64,000 bases of DNA from CAMREV01 sp051656125. Its GTDB lineage: Bacteria > Bacillota_I > Bacilli_A > Mycoplasmatales > Mycoplasmoidaceae. The stretch spans positions 62,001 through 126,000 of the forward strand of contig JBOGBH010000052.1 in the NCBI GenBank assembly GCA_051656125.1, written 5' to 3'. Positions 20,934 to 31,790 of this stretch are shown here, in pieces. The position numbers and the translations under genes were made by a program. The notes under the pieces are model-generated. The model saw nothing but the letters and a program-made list of their open reading frames with translations. It had not been told where the DNA came from and ran no database searches. How positions within the stretch are numbered: position 1 is the stretch's first letter; each line of letters starts with the position of its first letter.

Positions 20934-21839
20934 TTAAAAAGATAGTTTGTTATTTTTAATGCAAATATTCACATCAGAAGTAACTCGATATTCTTTTGAA
21001 CTATTCTTTGATATAAAATCAATTATACCATTAATTTTATTACTAGAAATTTTACCTAAATCATTATTAATAAGTAATAAATAAATTATATTAAATCATA
21101 AATCTTTAGGAATATTTTTAATAAAATCAATATCGTAATCAGATATTTTTCAGTTGTAAAAAAACTTATTAACTTTTTTTAATTTAACTTTATTTTTTTT
21201 ATTGTATTTTTCTATTTTTCTTACTAGTAATTCATAATCTTTTTCGTTCATATCTAAAATAATTTTTCTGTTTCTGTTTCTTTCATAATCATCACTAGCG
21301 TTTGTGTGATCGATGCTATAATTAACTTTATTTTTTATGCAATAATCTTCTAAATATTTTTTTTCTACATATAAAAGTGGTCTAAATATTTTAAGGTTTT
21401 TATACATGCTTTTTTGCATTATTCCATAATATAAAGATTTTGATTTTTTTTCTATTTGAGAATAAGCTGTTTCTAAAAAATCATTAAAATTATGAGCAAC
21501 AAGCAAGTTATTATTATTTATTTTCATAGAAACTTCACAAAAGAATTCATATCTAATTTTTCTTGCATTTGCTTGAAAGTTATTTATATTGTTTTTTTCT
21601 ATTTTTCAATCTACAATATATGCAAAAAAATCAATATTGTTTTCCTTACAAAATTCTTCAACAAATTTCTGTTCATAATCTGCTTCAATTCTTTTCTTGT
21701 AATTAACAAATGCAACTGCTTGTATTTTATTTTTAAACATATTTAGCATTGCCATTGAATCAGGGCCGCCTGAGACTGCTGCTATGTATTTTTTGGATGA
21801 TATTTTAAATAAAAAAGAATTAATAATACCTTTAGTCAT
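20934..21839 (-). CDS. tilS: tRNA(Ile)-lysidine synthase
   Basis: TilS modifies the CAU anticodon of tRNA-Ile to lysidine so that it reads AUA codons. The PP-loop motif SGGPDS is at residues 23-28, followed by VAHNFNDFLETAYSQIEKKS and FRPLLYVEKKYLEDYC. The 301-residue protein is shorter than the E. coli form but typical of mycoplasmas. It overlaps the end of pth by 8 bases. TGA codons at 21606 and 21150 are read as Trp. Confidence 0.92.
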
Positions 21840-22404
21840 TATTAAATTCCGTTAAAATTTTATCAAAATCTTTTTTATAAAAATTATCAATTATTTTTGA
21901 AGCTTTTTCAATTGATTTTAAAAATATTGGTTGATCATCTATAGAAACTTTGGATAAGACATAATTGCTAATAGAATCATTTTTATTTTTTGGTCTGCCA
22001 ATTCCTATTTTTATTCTTTTAATTTCTTCAGTACCTAATTTGTTAATGATATCTTTAATACCATTTTGTCCTCCTGAAGAACCATTTCTTTTAATTTTTA
22101 TTTTTCCAATTGGCAAATCTAGATCATCATAAACTACTAAAATGTTTTTAATATTAATTTTATAAAAATTTATAAACTTTAAAACACACTCGCCAGAAAG
22201 ATTCATAAATGTTTGAGGCTTTAAAAAGAAAATTTCTTTTTCTTCATATTTTAATTTATAAAAAATTCCTTCAAATATATTTGCATTTAAAGTAAAATTA
22301 TTTTGGTTAGCAAAAAAATCTAAAGCAATAAAACCTGCATTATGCTTTGTGTTTTCATATTTTAATCCAGGATTACCCAAACCAACGATTAAATATTTAT
22401 CCAT
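21832..22404 (-). CDS. pth: Peptidyl-tRNA hydrolase
   Basis: The enzyme releases peptides from dropped-off peptidyl-tRNA. The 190-residue product has IVGLGNPGLKYENTKHNAGF with the catalytic His21, LKPQTFMNLSGE and VVYDDLDLPIGKIKIK. The length is normal. It overlaps both neighbours by 8 bases (exonuclease-like gene upstream, tilS downstream), so all three are translationally coupled. Confidence 0.95.
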   Translation of the reverse strand: MDKYLIVGLGNPGLKYENTKHNAGFIALDFFANQNNFTLNANIFEGIFYKLKYEEKEIFFLKPQTFMNLSGECVLKFINFYKINIKNILVVYDDLDLPIGKIKIKRNGSSGGQNGIKDIINKLGTEEIKRIKIGIGRPKNKNDSISNYVLSKVSIDDQPIFLKSIEKASKIIDNFYKKDFDKILTEFNND

Positions 22405-22858
22405 TTAGCTTATACAAATGATTAGCAACTAAATATAATTGTCTAGCTTTAAATAATGCAGAAGGAATTTTCTTAGTATTTTTTGAACTTACTTTAAATA
22501 TTGTACATAAATTTCTTAAGTTAATTTTTTTAATTCCTATTTCTTTTGCTTTTTTTGAAACATCAATAATTGGATTATTAAATTCAAGGTTAAGTTTTTT
22601 GTATGAACTTTTTAAAAACTCATAATCAACATTGTTAAAATTGTATAAAACAACACTTTTTTTATCAAGAAATGAATAGATATCTATTAATGCTGTTTTA
22701 AGTGGTGTTGGGTTCATTGATTTTTTCGCTGAGTTTTCAATAAAATAATGAAGGCATTTCATTTCATCATTTTCATTAAAAATAATAGCAATCTGACTTG
22801 CTTGTGTAACTGAATTTCCAAAAGTAATTTTTTCTATAAAAATTGTTGCTATGTTCAT
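22397..22858 (-). CDS. Degenerate DnaQ-like exonuclease-fold protein
   Basis: The 153-residue protein looks like a DEDD-family 3'-5' exonuclease that has lost its active site. The stretch VVLYNFNNVDYEFLKSSYKKL corresponds to the HNASFDxxFL motif, followed by PIIDVSKKAKEIG where DTL..AR is usual, and helices ending in KARQLYLVANHLYKL. At the N-terminus TIFIEKITFGN stands where FDIETTGL should be. The first Asp-x-Glu pair is gone and the final HxxxxD is not evident. It lies between a YqaJ-type nuclease and pth in one operon. The assignment rests on pattern alone. Confidence 0.55.
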   Translation of the reverse strand: MNIATIFIEKITFGNSVTQASQIAIIFNENDEMKCLHYFIENSAKKSMNPTPLKTALIDIYSFLDKKSVVLYNFNNVDYEFLKSSYKKLNLEFNNPIIDVSKKAKEIGIKKINLRNLCTIFKVSSKNTKKIPSALFKARQLYLVANHLYKLNG

Positions 22859-22918
22859 ATTTTTTCCTTTAAATATATTATATATAAATCTATTATTATT
22901 TATTAATGAAAAAATAAT

Positions 22919-23761
22919 TTATGATAAGCCTTCTTCTCTTAATCATTTCATGTCGTTCGAAGTTATCTTAGGACTTTTACATCCTTTTATGTAATTTTCA
23001 TATCAATTTTTTGCATAAATTATTTTTTCTTCAAAAGAAGATCTATTTAAATCTAATTCAACAAATTTAATGTTGTCTTTTGATGGTATAAAAGAGTTTG
23101 GTTGAGCATAATCTTTTGTTTCCAAAAATGCAATAACAAATAATCCCTTTTCGATATTTCTTAAATAAAGATATAAAGATAGTTGCATACAATAATCTTC
23201 TGAGATTGTAATTTCATTGTAATTGTTAAATCATTTTTTAAGTCCACCGTTTTTTTCCTTTACCAGAGGAAAGTTATTGTGATCTTTTTGCATCATTAAT
23301 GTGTTGTCAATTTTTTTATAAACTAATGAATCAATTGATGTAGTTTTTATTTCCAACATTCTTGAATTTGGATAATCTAGCTCATTGTTTTCATTGATTG
23401 GTTCTCCATCAGGAATACCACCGAAAACCATGTTATCTTTAAAAATATCTCATTGTATTTTAGCAGGACTATAACTTAAATATTTCTTATTCAAAACTTC
23501 TTCAGCAAATTGCTTAACCTTTGGTTCAATTGTATTTCCAACAAACGATAATGTTTCATCCATTTTGTCTTTAAAAATTCCTACCATGATTGCTCATGAT
23601 TTTACTTCGCTAGTTCATTCATTACTTCCAAGAATTGATGACAATCTGCTTCCTGTTATTTTTTTAAATTTTCATCTATTTTTTTCAACATATTCTTGGG
23701 AAAGAATTATTTGATTATCTCTAATAAAAAAATCTTTATTTAATTCTTTTATGAATGGCAT
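22919..23761 (-). CDS. YqaJ-type PD-(D/E)XK nuclease
   Basis: The 280-residue protein matches the YqaJ/lambda-exonuclease pattern. ITGSRLSSILGSNEWTS opens the domain, VGNTIEPKVKQFAEE follows, and the nuclease core has GGIPDGEP (metal Asp), RMLEIKTTS (Glu-x-Lys) and CMQLSLYLYLR (Gln). All catalytic residues are therefore present. Such enzymes degrade or process duplex DNA in recombination. AAGGAGAAATT overlaps the stop of the upstream ATPase-like gene, implying coupled synthesis. Several TGA codons are read as Trp. No phage genes are nearby. Confidence 0.78.
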
Positions 23762-23770
23762 AATTTCTCC

Positions 23771-25486
23771 TTAAAAACCTAAACTTGGAACAAAGCTATC
23801 AATAGTACCATTATACATACCTTTTGATGCTAATTTAATATTTGTAGAAACCATTTGAACACTTTCTCTTATTCTGTTTAATTTATTTAATGTATCTTTA
23901 ATAGATTTTTTATAGAAGTCCATTTTTCTATCACAAATAAATACATTAACTTTTGTTAATTGTGAAAAGTCTTGTTCTAATAATTTACTTAGTTCTCTAA
24001 TATCATAATGTAAATCAAATATTAATGATTTCATTCAATTTTTAATGTCTGGCATTAATTCTTGATCAATTTCAATTTTTTCAATTTTATTGCTCTTAAT
24101 TTCAATTAAATCTGGATTTATTCTAATTTTTTCATTATTTGTATTATTTTTATTATAAACATAATAATTTTTACCATCAAAATTAATAAATATTCTTTCA
24201 GTTGCTTCTTTGTTTGTGACAAATTGTTCTTTTGTATAAATTTTAATTGACAAGTCAATTGATCCAACAACTGAACTTGTATTTTTTATCATATTAATAT
24301 CTTTAATATCTATGAAAAAACTGCTCATATCTTCTTCTTCAGATGAGAATAAATAATATTTTCCAATATCATTAATAAAAACCTTTTCTTCAACTACTTT
24401 TTTAAAATCTAAGTCTTTAACTATTTCAGATTTAATATAACTAGAAAAACCTAAGTATTTTTCTTTTGTTACATCATATTGAGAGTAAAAACCATATTCA
24501 AAATTTGATGTTAAATCATTAATGAATTTAGCTATAACATTTGAATGAATTGGTTGGTTTCATAATATATGTTCCACAATAAAACAATCAGTTATGTCTA
24601 CTTCTAATCTACCATTTAATATTGCTGATATTTTTAAAACTTTATCAATTGATTTTCAAATGTCATTGCTATTTAAAATTTGATCAATTCCATGTTGCTT
24701 TGATTGCTTTCTGCTATCATTAAATTCACTAACTTTTTCCTTAAGTTTCTTAATAAAAATTTTAGATGGTTCATCTAAAACAACATAACTAGTTAATGCA
24801 TTTACAAATTCAATGTCTTCTAGTTTAAACTTTTCTTCATCTCTTAAATTAATATGATAGTTCATGTTTTCTTCAGCGCTAATACCCTTTTGAGCATCTC
24901 TTGCATCTGATGTTGTATTAATGAAATATTTAATAAAAATTGAGTTTCAAATATGCTTTGAAACTTCATCTGTTGGTCTATTAAAATCACCAGTCATTAC
25001 CTTTAATGGAACATCTAAATGAACTAACACTCCATTGTTCATATATGTGTTTTGAAGAAAAAAATCTAATAAAACATTCTTAACAAATCTATCACCACTC
25101 AAACCATTTGATATTAGACAAACATCAGAAGAAGTTAAAAAACCAATTATTCTTCTAATATACTTTCCTTCTTTGATAGCTTCTTCATCAACAGGACCTA
25201 AAATATCATCTATAGTTGTAGAGCTGTCAACAAGAATTTCAAATGGCTTAGAGTCAGAAAAAATGTTTTTTATAGAATCAAATATATATTTATCTAGTTT
25301 TTTTGATCCCGAATAAATATAGAATGGTTTTTTAATAAATGCTGATAAAATTGAAAGTTTTGTAATGTTCTCATTATTTATGTGATTTCTTGAGATTTCT
25401 TTAATTATTTTTTTTGCTTTAACCTTTAAAACAGTTAGTCTTTCGTTTATTTTTTTATCATGAAGGATATCTTGATTCATATTCAC
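23771..25486 (-). CDS. MoxR/RavA-like AAA+ protein lacking its ATPase motifs
   Basis: The 571-residue protein carries, at about 50-200, a domain resembling MoxR/RavA ATPases. DDILGPVDEEAIKEGKYIRR and GFLTSSDVCLISN match the region before Walker B, then VKNVLLDFFLQNTYMNNG (normally NxLLxxxxExxFxNG) and PLKVMTGDFNRP (sensor 1, normally AATNE). The P-loop is YSGSKKLDKYIF instead of GxPGxxKS, and Walker B Asp-Glu is Ser-Asn. It is probably a non-hydrolysing relic or scaffold. The rest is mostly helical, with a coiled coil near the C-terminus. It is the first gene of the long minus-strand operon and is coupled to the YqaJ nuclease. Confidence 0.6.
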
Positions 25487-25563
25487 CTAAAACATAATAC
25501 TCATTGATATTATAAACTATATTGTTAATTTACAATTATATAATTTAATTAATATACTTGTTA

Positions 25564-25569
25564 TATAAT
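25564..25569 (+). promoter_or_regulatory. -10 element of gapN
   Basis: A perfect TATAAT lies 27 bases upstream of the gapN start in the 109-base divergent gap. No good -35 is visible at 17 bases. Confidence 0.4.
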
Positions 25570-25595
25570 TTACACACATAACAAAAGGAAACAAG

Positions 25596-27017
25596 ATGAA
25601 AAAACACAAAATTTTTTTTAATAATCAAATGGTTGAATTAGATAATACTATTGAGATACATTCTCCAGAAACTAACCAAATAGTAGGAATATTACCAGCA
25701 TTTAAAAAAGATCAAATAAATATTATTTTTGAAAATGCAGATAAAGCATTTAATGCTTGATCAATGACTTCACAACAAAAAAGAATAGATTACATAATGG
25801 CTTTTGGCAAGATAATGCTTGCAAACAAAGAAGAATTAGCAAAAGCTATCGTTGATGAAGTGGCAAAAAATTATACAGATGCAATTAAAGAAGTAGAAAG
25901 GTCTTATGATTATATTATTGAAACAATAGAAGAATACAATAAAAATTTCATTAAACCCAAAATACAATATGATAATCCTGTTACTAGAAAAGGTAAAGTA
26001 TCATATCAAAAAAGAGTGCCCCTAGGAGTTGTGTTAGCTATTTCTCCATTTAATTATCCAGTTAATTTATCTATATCTAAAATAATCCCTGCATTAGTTT
26101 TAGGAAATACTGTGGTATTTAAACCTGCAACTCAAGGAAGTATTTCTGGAGCATTATTATCTAAATATTTTTATGAAGCTAATTTGCCTGCAAATGTATT
26201 TAATGTCGTTATTGGAAAAGGTTCAGAAATTGGAGATGAACTAATTGAGAATAAAAAAATAAAAATGATTTCATTTACTGGTGGTGTAGCTATCGGAACT
26301 AATATTGCTCAAAAAAAATCAGGAATCCCTCTAGTGCTTGAAATGGGAGGAAAAGATCCAGCAATCGTTTTAAAAGATGCTAATATTGACTCAGCAATTA
26401 AAAACATTGTTAAGGGTAGCTTGTCTTATTCAGGTCAAAGATGTACTGCAATTAAAATTGTTTTTATTGATAAAGAAATAGCTAGTAAATTCACTAGTAA
26501 ATTAGTTGAAGAAGTTAAGAAGTTAAAAGTAGGTTCTTCATTTGATGAAAGCGATATTACTGCTTTAATTAACCCTAGTGCAGTTAAGTGAGCTGAAAAA
26601 TTAATCAAAGATGCTATTGATAAAGGAGCTAAATTAGAACTTGGAGGAAATACTTTAAATAACATTTTGTATCCTACAGTATTATCAAATGTAAAAAGAG
26701 AAATGTTAATATATGATCAAGAACAATTTGCTCCAATTATTCCAATTGTTGAATTTGATAATATTCAAACAGTAATAAATGATTTGGATAAATCATTATA
26801 TGGATTACAAGCATGTATATTCACTAATAGTGAAAAAGACTTCATAAGAATTGCAAATAGACTTGATTGTGGTTCAATTAATTGAAATCTTCCATCTTCA
26901 AGAGGACCTGATAAGTTTCCATTTATTGGAGTTAAAAATTCAGGCTTTGGAACTCAAGGTATCTATTGAGCCCTTGAGTCAATGTCAAGAATAAAATCAT
27001 TAGTCATAGAAAAATAA
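25596..27017 (+). CDS. gapN: NADP-dependent (non-phosphorylating) glyceraldehyde-3-phosphate dehydrogenase, ALDH family
   Basis: An aldehyde dehydrogenase-superfamily enzyme of 473 residues. GapN oxidises glyceraldehyde 3-phosphate directly to 3-phosphoglycerate, yielding NADPH and bypassing ATP formation. Visible motifs are SPFNYPVN, FKPATQGS, FTGG, catalytic Glu about 249 in LVLEMGGKDPA, catalytic Cys about 283 in YSGQRCTA and QEQFAPIIPIVEF. The length fits GapN. Another ALDH substrate cannot be excluded. The start has AAAAGGAAACAAG ahead. It is single-gene and converges on galU with a shared terminator. Confidence 0.85.
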
Positions 27018-27050
27018 AATTGGATTATAAATCCAATTTTATTTTTTTTA
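27014..27050 (+). terminator. Shared terminator of gapN (+) and galU (-)
   Basis: A 13-bp perfect stem (ATAAAATTGGATT with AATCCAATTTTAT), a three-base loop, and A/T runs on both sides. It starts in the gapN stop and includes the galU stop. Confidence 0.88.
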
Positions 27051-27918
27051 TTATTTCCTTTACTTGTTCTTTTGTTTCATCATTTTTCAAAGACTCATAA
27101 ATAATTGCTTCTACATATCCTACTTTAGATCCAATATCATATCTTTTGCCTTCAAATATTTTTCCATAAAAAACTTGCGTTTCAGAAAGTGATCTAATAG
27201 CTGAAGTAAGTTGGATTTCACCAGAGCCATCTATTTTAACATTTTCAAGTTCTTGAAATATTTGTGGGCTTAATACATATCTTCCAAGAATTGCATAATT
27301 AGAAGGTGCTTCTCCTAATTTTGGTTTTTCAACGAAGCCATTTAGTTTTAATATAGATTTATCATTTTTATATTTCTTATCTATATCAACAATTCCATAC
27401 ATTGGAGTTTGCGAATCTTCTACTTTTTGAATACCAATTACTGGCGCGTTAGTTTTTTTATGAGCTTCAATACATTGAAGTAAGGCTGGTCCATTTGAAT
27501 TATTATTTTGAACAACAACATCATCACCTAAAAGAACCGCAAAGTATTCATTTCCAATAAATGATTTAGCTGATAAAATTGCATCTCCCAAACCTAGAGG
27601 TTCTTTTTGTCTTATATATTGAATTTTGGCAATATCAGCAATTTTTCTTAATTTTTTTGCTTGATCTTTTTTGCCTTTTTTATTTAATCAATATTCAATT
27701 TCAAAAGAATAATCAAAATGATCCATAATTGAATTTTTTGAATTTGAAGTTACAATTAAAATTTCTTCAATTCCAGATGCAGCAGCTTCTTCAACTATAT
27801 ATTGAATTGTTGGTTTATCTAAAATAGGTAGCATTTCTTTTGGTAGTGCTTTTGTAGCAGGAAGAAATCTTGTTCCTAATCCAGCAGCTGGAATAATAGC
27901 TTTTTTAACTTTCATCAT
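27025..27918 (-). CDS. galU: UTP-glucose-1-phosphate uridylyltransferase
   Basis: GalU makes UDP-glucose for glycolipids or capsule. The 297-residue protein shows the nucleotidyltransferase start KKAIIPAAGLGTRFLPATKALPK (G-rich loop), PTIQYIVEEAAASGIEE, LLGDDVV, GFVEKPK and GEIQLT. Length is normal. Two ATG codons are adjacent (27918 and 27915); AAGGATTAA serves either. It is co-transcribed with the coiled-coil protein gene, whose stop lies one base upstream. Confidence 0.93.
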
Positions 27919-27919
27919 A

Positions 27920-29989
27920 TTAATCCTTAAAGAAACTTAATCATTTTAAATCATATTTAGATGACACTGCATCCTTATCAGATAATAAATAACCTCTTTC
28001 ATCAAATACTTTATATTCAAATAAAGTGTTGTTAATAGTAATTACATATGATCTAAATGGTTTAAAACTATCTGTATATTCAATATGGTTTATTGTTAAA
28101 CTATATTTTTTATCTGTACTAAATTCTTTTGGTACATTTAAATAATATTTTCTATTAGCAAAAATAATTCCATCAAATCTATTTATATGTAATGGTTCTT
28201 TTTTATCTTCTGAAAAATACATAGTATCTATTCCAGGAACATTTTTATCCATTTTTAAACTTAAAGTTTGACCTGATCTAACACCATGTCTTTCAATTCC
28301 ATTTAAAATATAAGATTTAGCTTTAAATTGAACAATATGATTTTCTTTTTGATTGAATGCACTTTCAATTATTTTATCATCTTGCTTATTTGATTCGCTT
28401 TCAACATTATCAATAACAAACTTTTTTAATTCATGAATTTTTTCATCAAATATTATATTTAATTCATTTTTAGATTGAGTGATTATTTTATCAATATCAT
28501 TTTTAAATTCATCAACATCAAAATAAACTCCAAGACCTTCATCACTAACTGCTAATAATTTATTTCTTTCATTATGAATAGAGTCTAAAAATCAACCTGG
28601 ATCAACATTACTGTTTTTAATGTTGTCACTTTCTTCATCTCCAAATTTACTCTTAATTTTTTTAATTATAACGTTGATTGCATCAGCTTGATTTCTTCAT
28701 GAATTTTCAAGTTTCATTAATTTATCATTTTGAACTTCAAATTTTTTATTATTTTCTAATCAAGCTTTTTGAACAACATAGATTTCATCATTAAAGTTTT
28801 CATTTTCATTAGAATATTTTTTTAAATCATTTGCAAACTTAATTTGCTTATCTGCGATATCAGAAACTAAACTTAGTTTATCTCTTAATGTAACTTTAAC
28901 TTCTTCAACTTCATTTATTAAATCTGATTTATAACCATTAATTCTTTCATCAATTTTTTTAAGAACATTATCGCTAATTAAGTTATCAGAAATCTTTTGC
29001 ATTTTTTCATTTGTTGCTTTAACAAAATCTTTTAGCTCTTTTTCAATTTCACTTTTTGAATTTTCAATTGAATATTTTAATTTAATAATTTCTTTTGAAT
29101 CAACTGAGTTAGCAGCTACTTTATCTATTTTTTCATTAGTAGAAGAAGTTTTTTCAGAAACTGTATTTTCAATGTTTTCCTTTAATAAATTAACTTTTTC
29201 ATTAATTTTATGCAGAACAACTTTAATATCTTGTATAAATTTGTCATCAACTTTTTTGCCATTATATTTTGAATCAGAAATATCTATTTCATCTATTTTA
29301 CTATTTAGTTTATCAATTCTTGATAATTTTCCATCTGGCAATAAAGTATTTCTTTTTGATAATAAAGAATAAATATACTTACTTGAAAAAGTAGTATCAT
29401 TACTTATTTTTGAATCATCAACGATTCTTTTTGATTTTATTTGGTTGTTCATTATTGGTTTATTTTCATTTGGAATAACTTTTTTTTCTTCTGAGAATCT
29501 TTGACTCTCTCTATCAAAAGTTTCTTTTTTAATTTTTTCTAAATTTTGAATATTTTTTAATAAATCACTATCATTATAATCATCTATTATTTCTAGATTC
29601 TTTGTGAACTTATTATCACTACTATACTCGAATGAATCTTTAACACTTTCATATATATTTAAAAAATCAATTATTTGATCTTTTTTAATATCTTCTAAAA
29701 TATATTTTTTATCATTAGATAACTTTAAAAAAAGAGACCCTCTTCTTTTTGTCTCGTCAATCATATGCAATTCTCTTATTTTATCTAAAGAATAAATTTC
29801 AGTAATTGGATTCTTATTTATGTTTGAATAAATAAAGATTTTATTTTTAGAAACAAAAAAAATAATAGGTTTACTATTTGAGTCATTTCAAATAAATGAT
29901 AATACTTCCACATTTTCTAATGCAGCAATCATTGCTTTTGAACCTGGTTCAAAAGCCTTTAATTTTTTAGTATAAAATTCGGTATTCAT
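27920..29989 (-). CDS. Large coiled-coil protein with PH-like N-terminus (689 aa)
   Basis: I do not recognise a named family. Residues 1-115 alternate short strands and end in a helix (IIFFVSKNKIFIYSNI, GSLFLKLSNDKKYILEDI, QIIDFLNIYESVKD), a pattern like a bacterial PH-like domain. Residues about 115-220 are charged and disordered. Residues about 220-540 are long heptad-like coiled coil (DKFIQDIKVVLHKINEKVNL and similar). Residues about 550-689 are beta-rich (GVRSGQTLSLKMDKNVPGID; SLTINHIEYTDSFKPFRSYV). There is no signal peptide or membrane helix. A cytoskeletal or membrane-docking filament is plausible but unproven. AAGGGAATACT precedes the start; galU follows. Confidence 0.7.
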
Positions 29990-30079
29990 AGTATTCCCTT
30001 GTAAAATAATATATATGTTATATTTATTATAAGGTTTTATATAAGTTTTTTGTTAAAAATCTATAAAAAATAAGGAATT

Positions 30080-31051
30080 ATGAAAGAGATAAAAATTGAA
30101 GACCAATATATTGGCAAAACAGTTAGTGAATTTTGTTTTATTTTTTTGCAAAACAAGACAATTTCTTTTGTGAAAAAGAGCATAAACAAGGGCAATATTA
30201 AGTTAAATAACAAAAAAGTTAAAGATAATCACCTAATTTCTAAAGGTGATATTTTATCTTTTTATATAGCAATTCCTAAAGAAAAAGAAAATGATTTTAA
30301 GGATTGTAATATAAAAGCCACAATTTTTTTTGAAGACAAAAACATTATTATCTTTGATAAAAAGAAGGGCGTTTATTGCCAAGAAGATATAAACGAAAAA
30401 ACAAATACATTAAATAATTATTTAAAATTATATTTATTTAATAAAAAAGAATGAGATGGTTATAGTCTTGAACAAGAACCAGCCCTAATAAATAGAATAG
30501 ATGTAAATACTGAAGGTTTAGTTATTGCAGGAAAAAATAAGAAAGTTGTTAGAAATCTTAATAAGCTTATTGCTGATAAAAAGATATCTAAAAAATATCT
30601 TGCTTTGGTTCATGGTAGATTAAGAAATAAAGAAAATTATTGAGTAGATTATATCTATAAACACCCAATTACTAAAAATAAAATGAAGGTTTGTTCATCT
30701 CCAAATACTTATGATACAAGTATTATTGAAACCAATGTTTTTGTTATTAAAGAAGAATGAACATATTCATTAGTTGAAGTAGAACTAATTTCAGGAAAAA
30801 AACATCAAATTAGAGCGCATTTATCTTACTATAAGAATCCGATAGTTGGTGATTATAAGTATGCTAATCAAAAATATGATTCTGATGTTAAATCTCAAAT
30901 TTTAATTTCAAATGAAATTAAATTTAATGCTGATAAAAATAATGAGCTATTCTATTTAAACAAATTAAAGTTTAAAAAGTATGATCCTAAAAAAATTGAT
31001 ATTAATGAATTGCTAGAAAAGAATAAAAAAAATACTAAGAAGCAATCTTAG
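30080..31051 (+). CDS. rluD: RluD/RluC-family large subunit rRNA pseudouridine synthase
   Basis: The 323-residue enzyme isomerises uridines in 23S rRNA. An S4-like N-terminal part (SFVKKSINKGNIKLNNKKVK) precedes the catalytic domain with FFEDKNIIIFDKKKG and the active Asp141 in LINRIDVNTEGLVI (normally HRLD). It continues with ISKKYLALVHGRL and SGKKHQIRAHLSY. The Asp is kept although His is Asn. Which site it modifies is not evident. It is monocistronic on the plus strand, with AAGGAATT ahead, and overlaps the end of deoC by 4 bases. Confidence 0.88.
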
Positions 31052-31056
31052 TATTT
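31031..31056 (+). terminator. Shared terminator of rluD (+) and deoC (-)
   Basis: A 10-bp perfect stem (AATACTAAGA with TCTTAGTATT) around a 5-base loop, followed by TTTTTT on the plus strand, lies within the last codons of both convergent genes. Confidence 0.85.
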
Positions 31057-31695
31057 TTTCATTAATTCTTTACCTTTTGAAGTTCCGATTCTATCAGCTC
31101 CAGCATCGATAAATTCTACTAAATCATTATGTGTTTTAATTCCTCCAGCAGCTTTAATAAATTTTCTTTTCTTAATTATTTTATTAAATAATTTTATATC
31201 TTCTAATTTAGCTCCTGAAGTTGAAAAACCTGTAGAAGTTTTTATAAAGTCTGCTTTTGAATTTAAAACAATATGACATGCATTAATTTTATCTTCCTCT
31301 GATAACAAAGCGGTTTCAACAATAACTTTAACAATTCTTCCTTGCGCTGCTTTTTTAACTTCATTTATTTCAGTAACACAATATTTAAAATCATTTTCTT
31401 TAAGTCTAGAAATGTTTACTACCATATCAATTTCATCAGCACCATTTTTAATTGCATCAAGAGTTTCAAAAACTTTTGAACTAATTGTATTTTGTCCAAG
31501 CGGAAATCCAACAACTGTGCAAACCTTTACATCTGAATCTTTTAAGATCTCTTTTGATAACCTTACATAAAAAGGATTTATGCAAACTGAAAAAAAGTTT
31601 TCAGAAATAGCTTCCTTACATAATTTATAAATTTGTTCTTTGCTTGCATTTGCAGATAGAACAGTTGAGTCAATATATTTTGAATAATTTTCCAT
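31048..31695 (-). CDS. deoC: Deoxyribose-phosphate aldolase
   Basis: DeoC cleaves 2-deoxyribose 5-phosphate to acetaldehyde and glyceraldehyde 3-phosphate in nucleoside catabolism. The 215-residue TIM-barrel protein has VCTVVGFPLG, GADEIDMVVNI, the Schiff-base Lys152 in FIKTSTGFS and the second Lys in FIKAAGGIK, ending with GADRIGTSKG. Length is normal. GGAGAGAGT precedes the start. Its product feeds the same triose phosphate used by gapN. Confidence 0.95.
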   Translation of the reverse strand: MENYSKYIDSTVLSANASKEQIYKLCKEAISENFFSVCINPFYVRLSKEILKDSDVKVCTVVGFPLGQNTISSKVFETLDAIKNGADEIDMVVNISRLKENDFKYCVTEINEVKKAAQGRIVKVIVETALLSEEDKINACHIVLNSKADFIKTSTGFSTSGAKLEDIKLFNKIIKKRKFIKAAGGIKTHNDLVEFIDAGADRIGTSKGKELMKKY

Positions 31696-31760
31696 ACTCT
31701 CTCCATTTAATTAATATTATTTTAGCAAATTAAAATAAATATGATAGTAAAATAATAAAA

Positions 31761-31790
31761 AAACAATCTTGCCTCACAAGATTGTTTTTT
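31761..31790 (-). terminator. Terminator of RNA B
   Basis: On the minus strand AAACAATCTTG and CAAGATTGTTT form an 11-bp perfect stem with loop TGAGG, followed by TTTTTTT. It ends the non-coding transcript and insulates deoC. Confidence 0.88.

Noticed and set aside
22919..25486. Prophage remnant, suggested by the YqaJ-type nuclease
   Set aside because: No integrase, structural or lysis genes are nearby, base composition is like the rest, and the genes are joined to a housekeeping operon.
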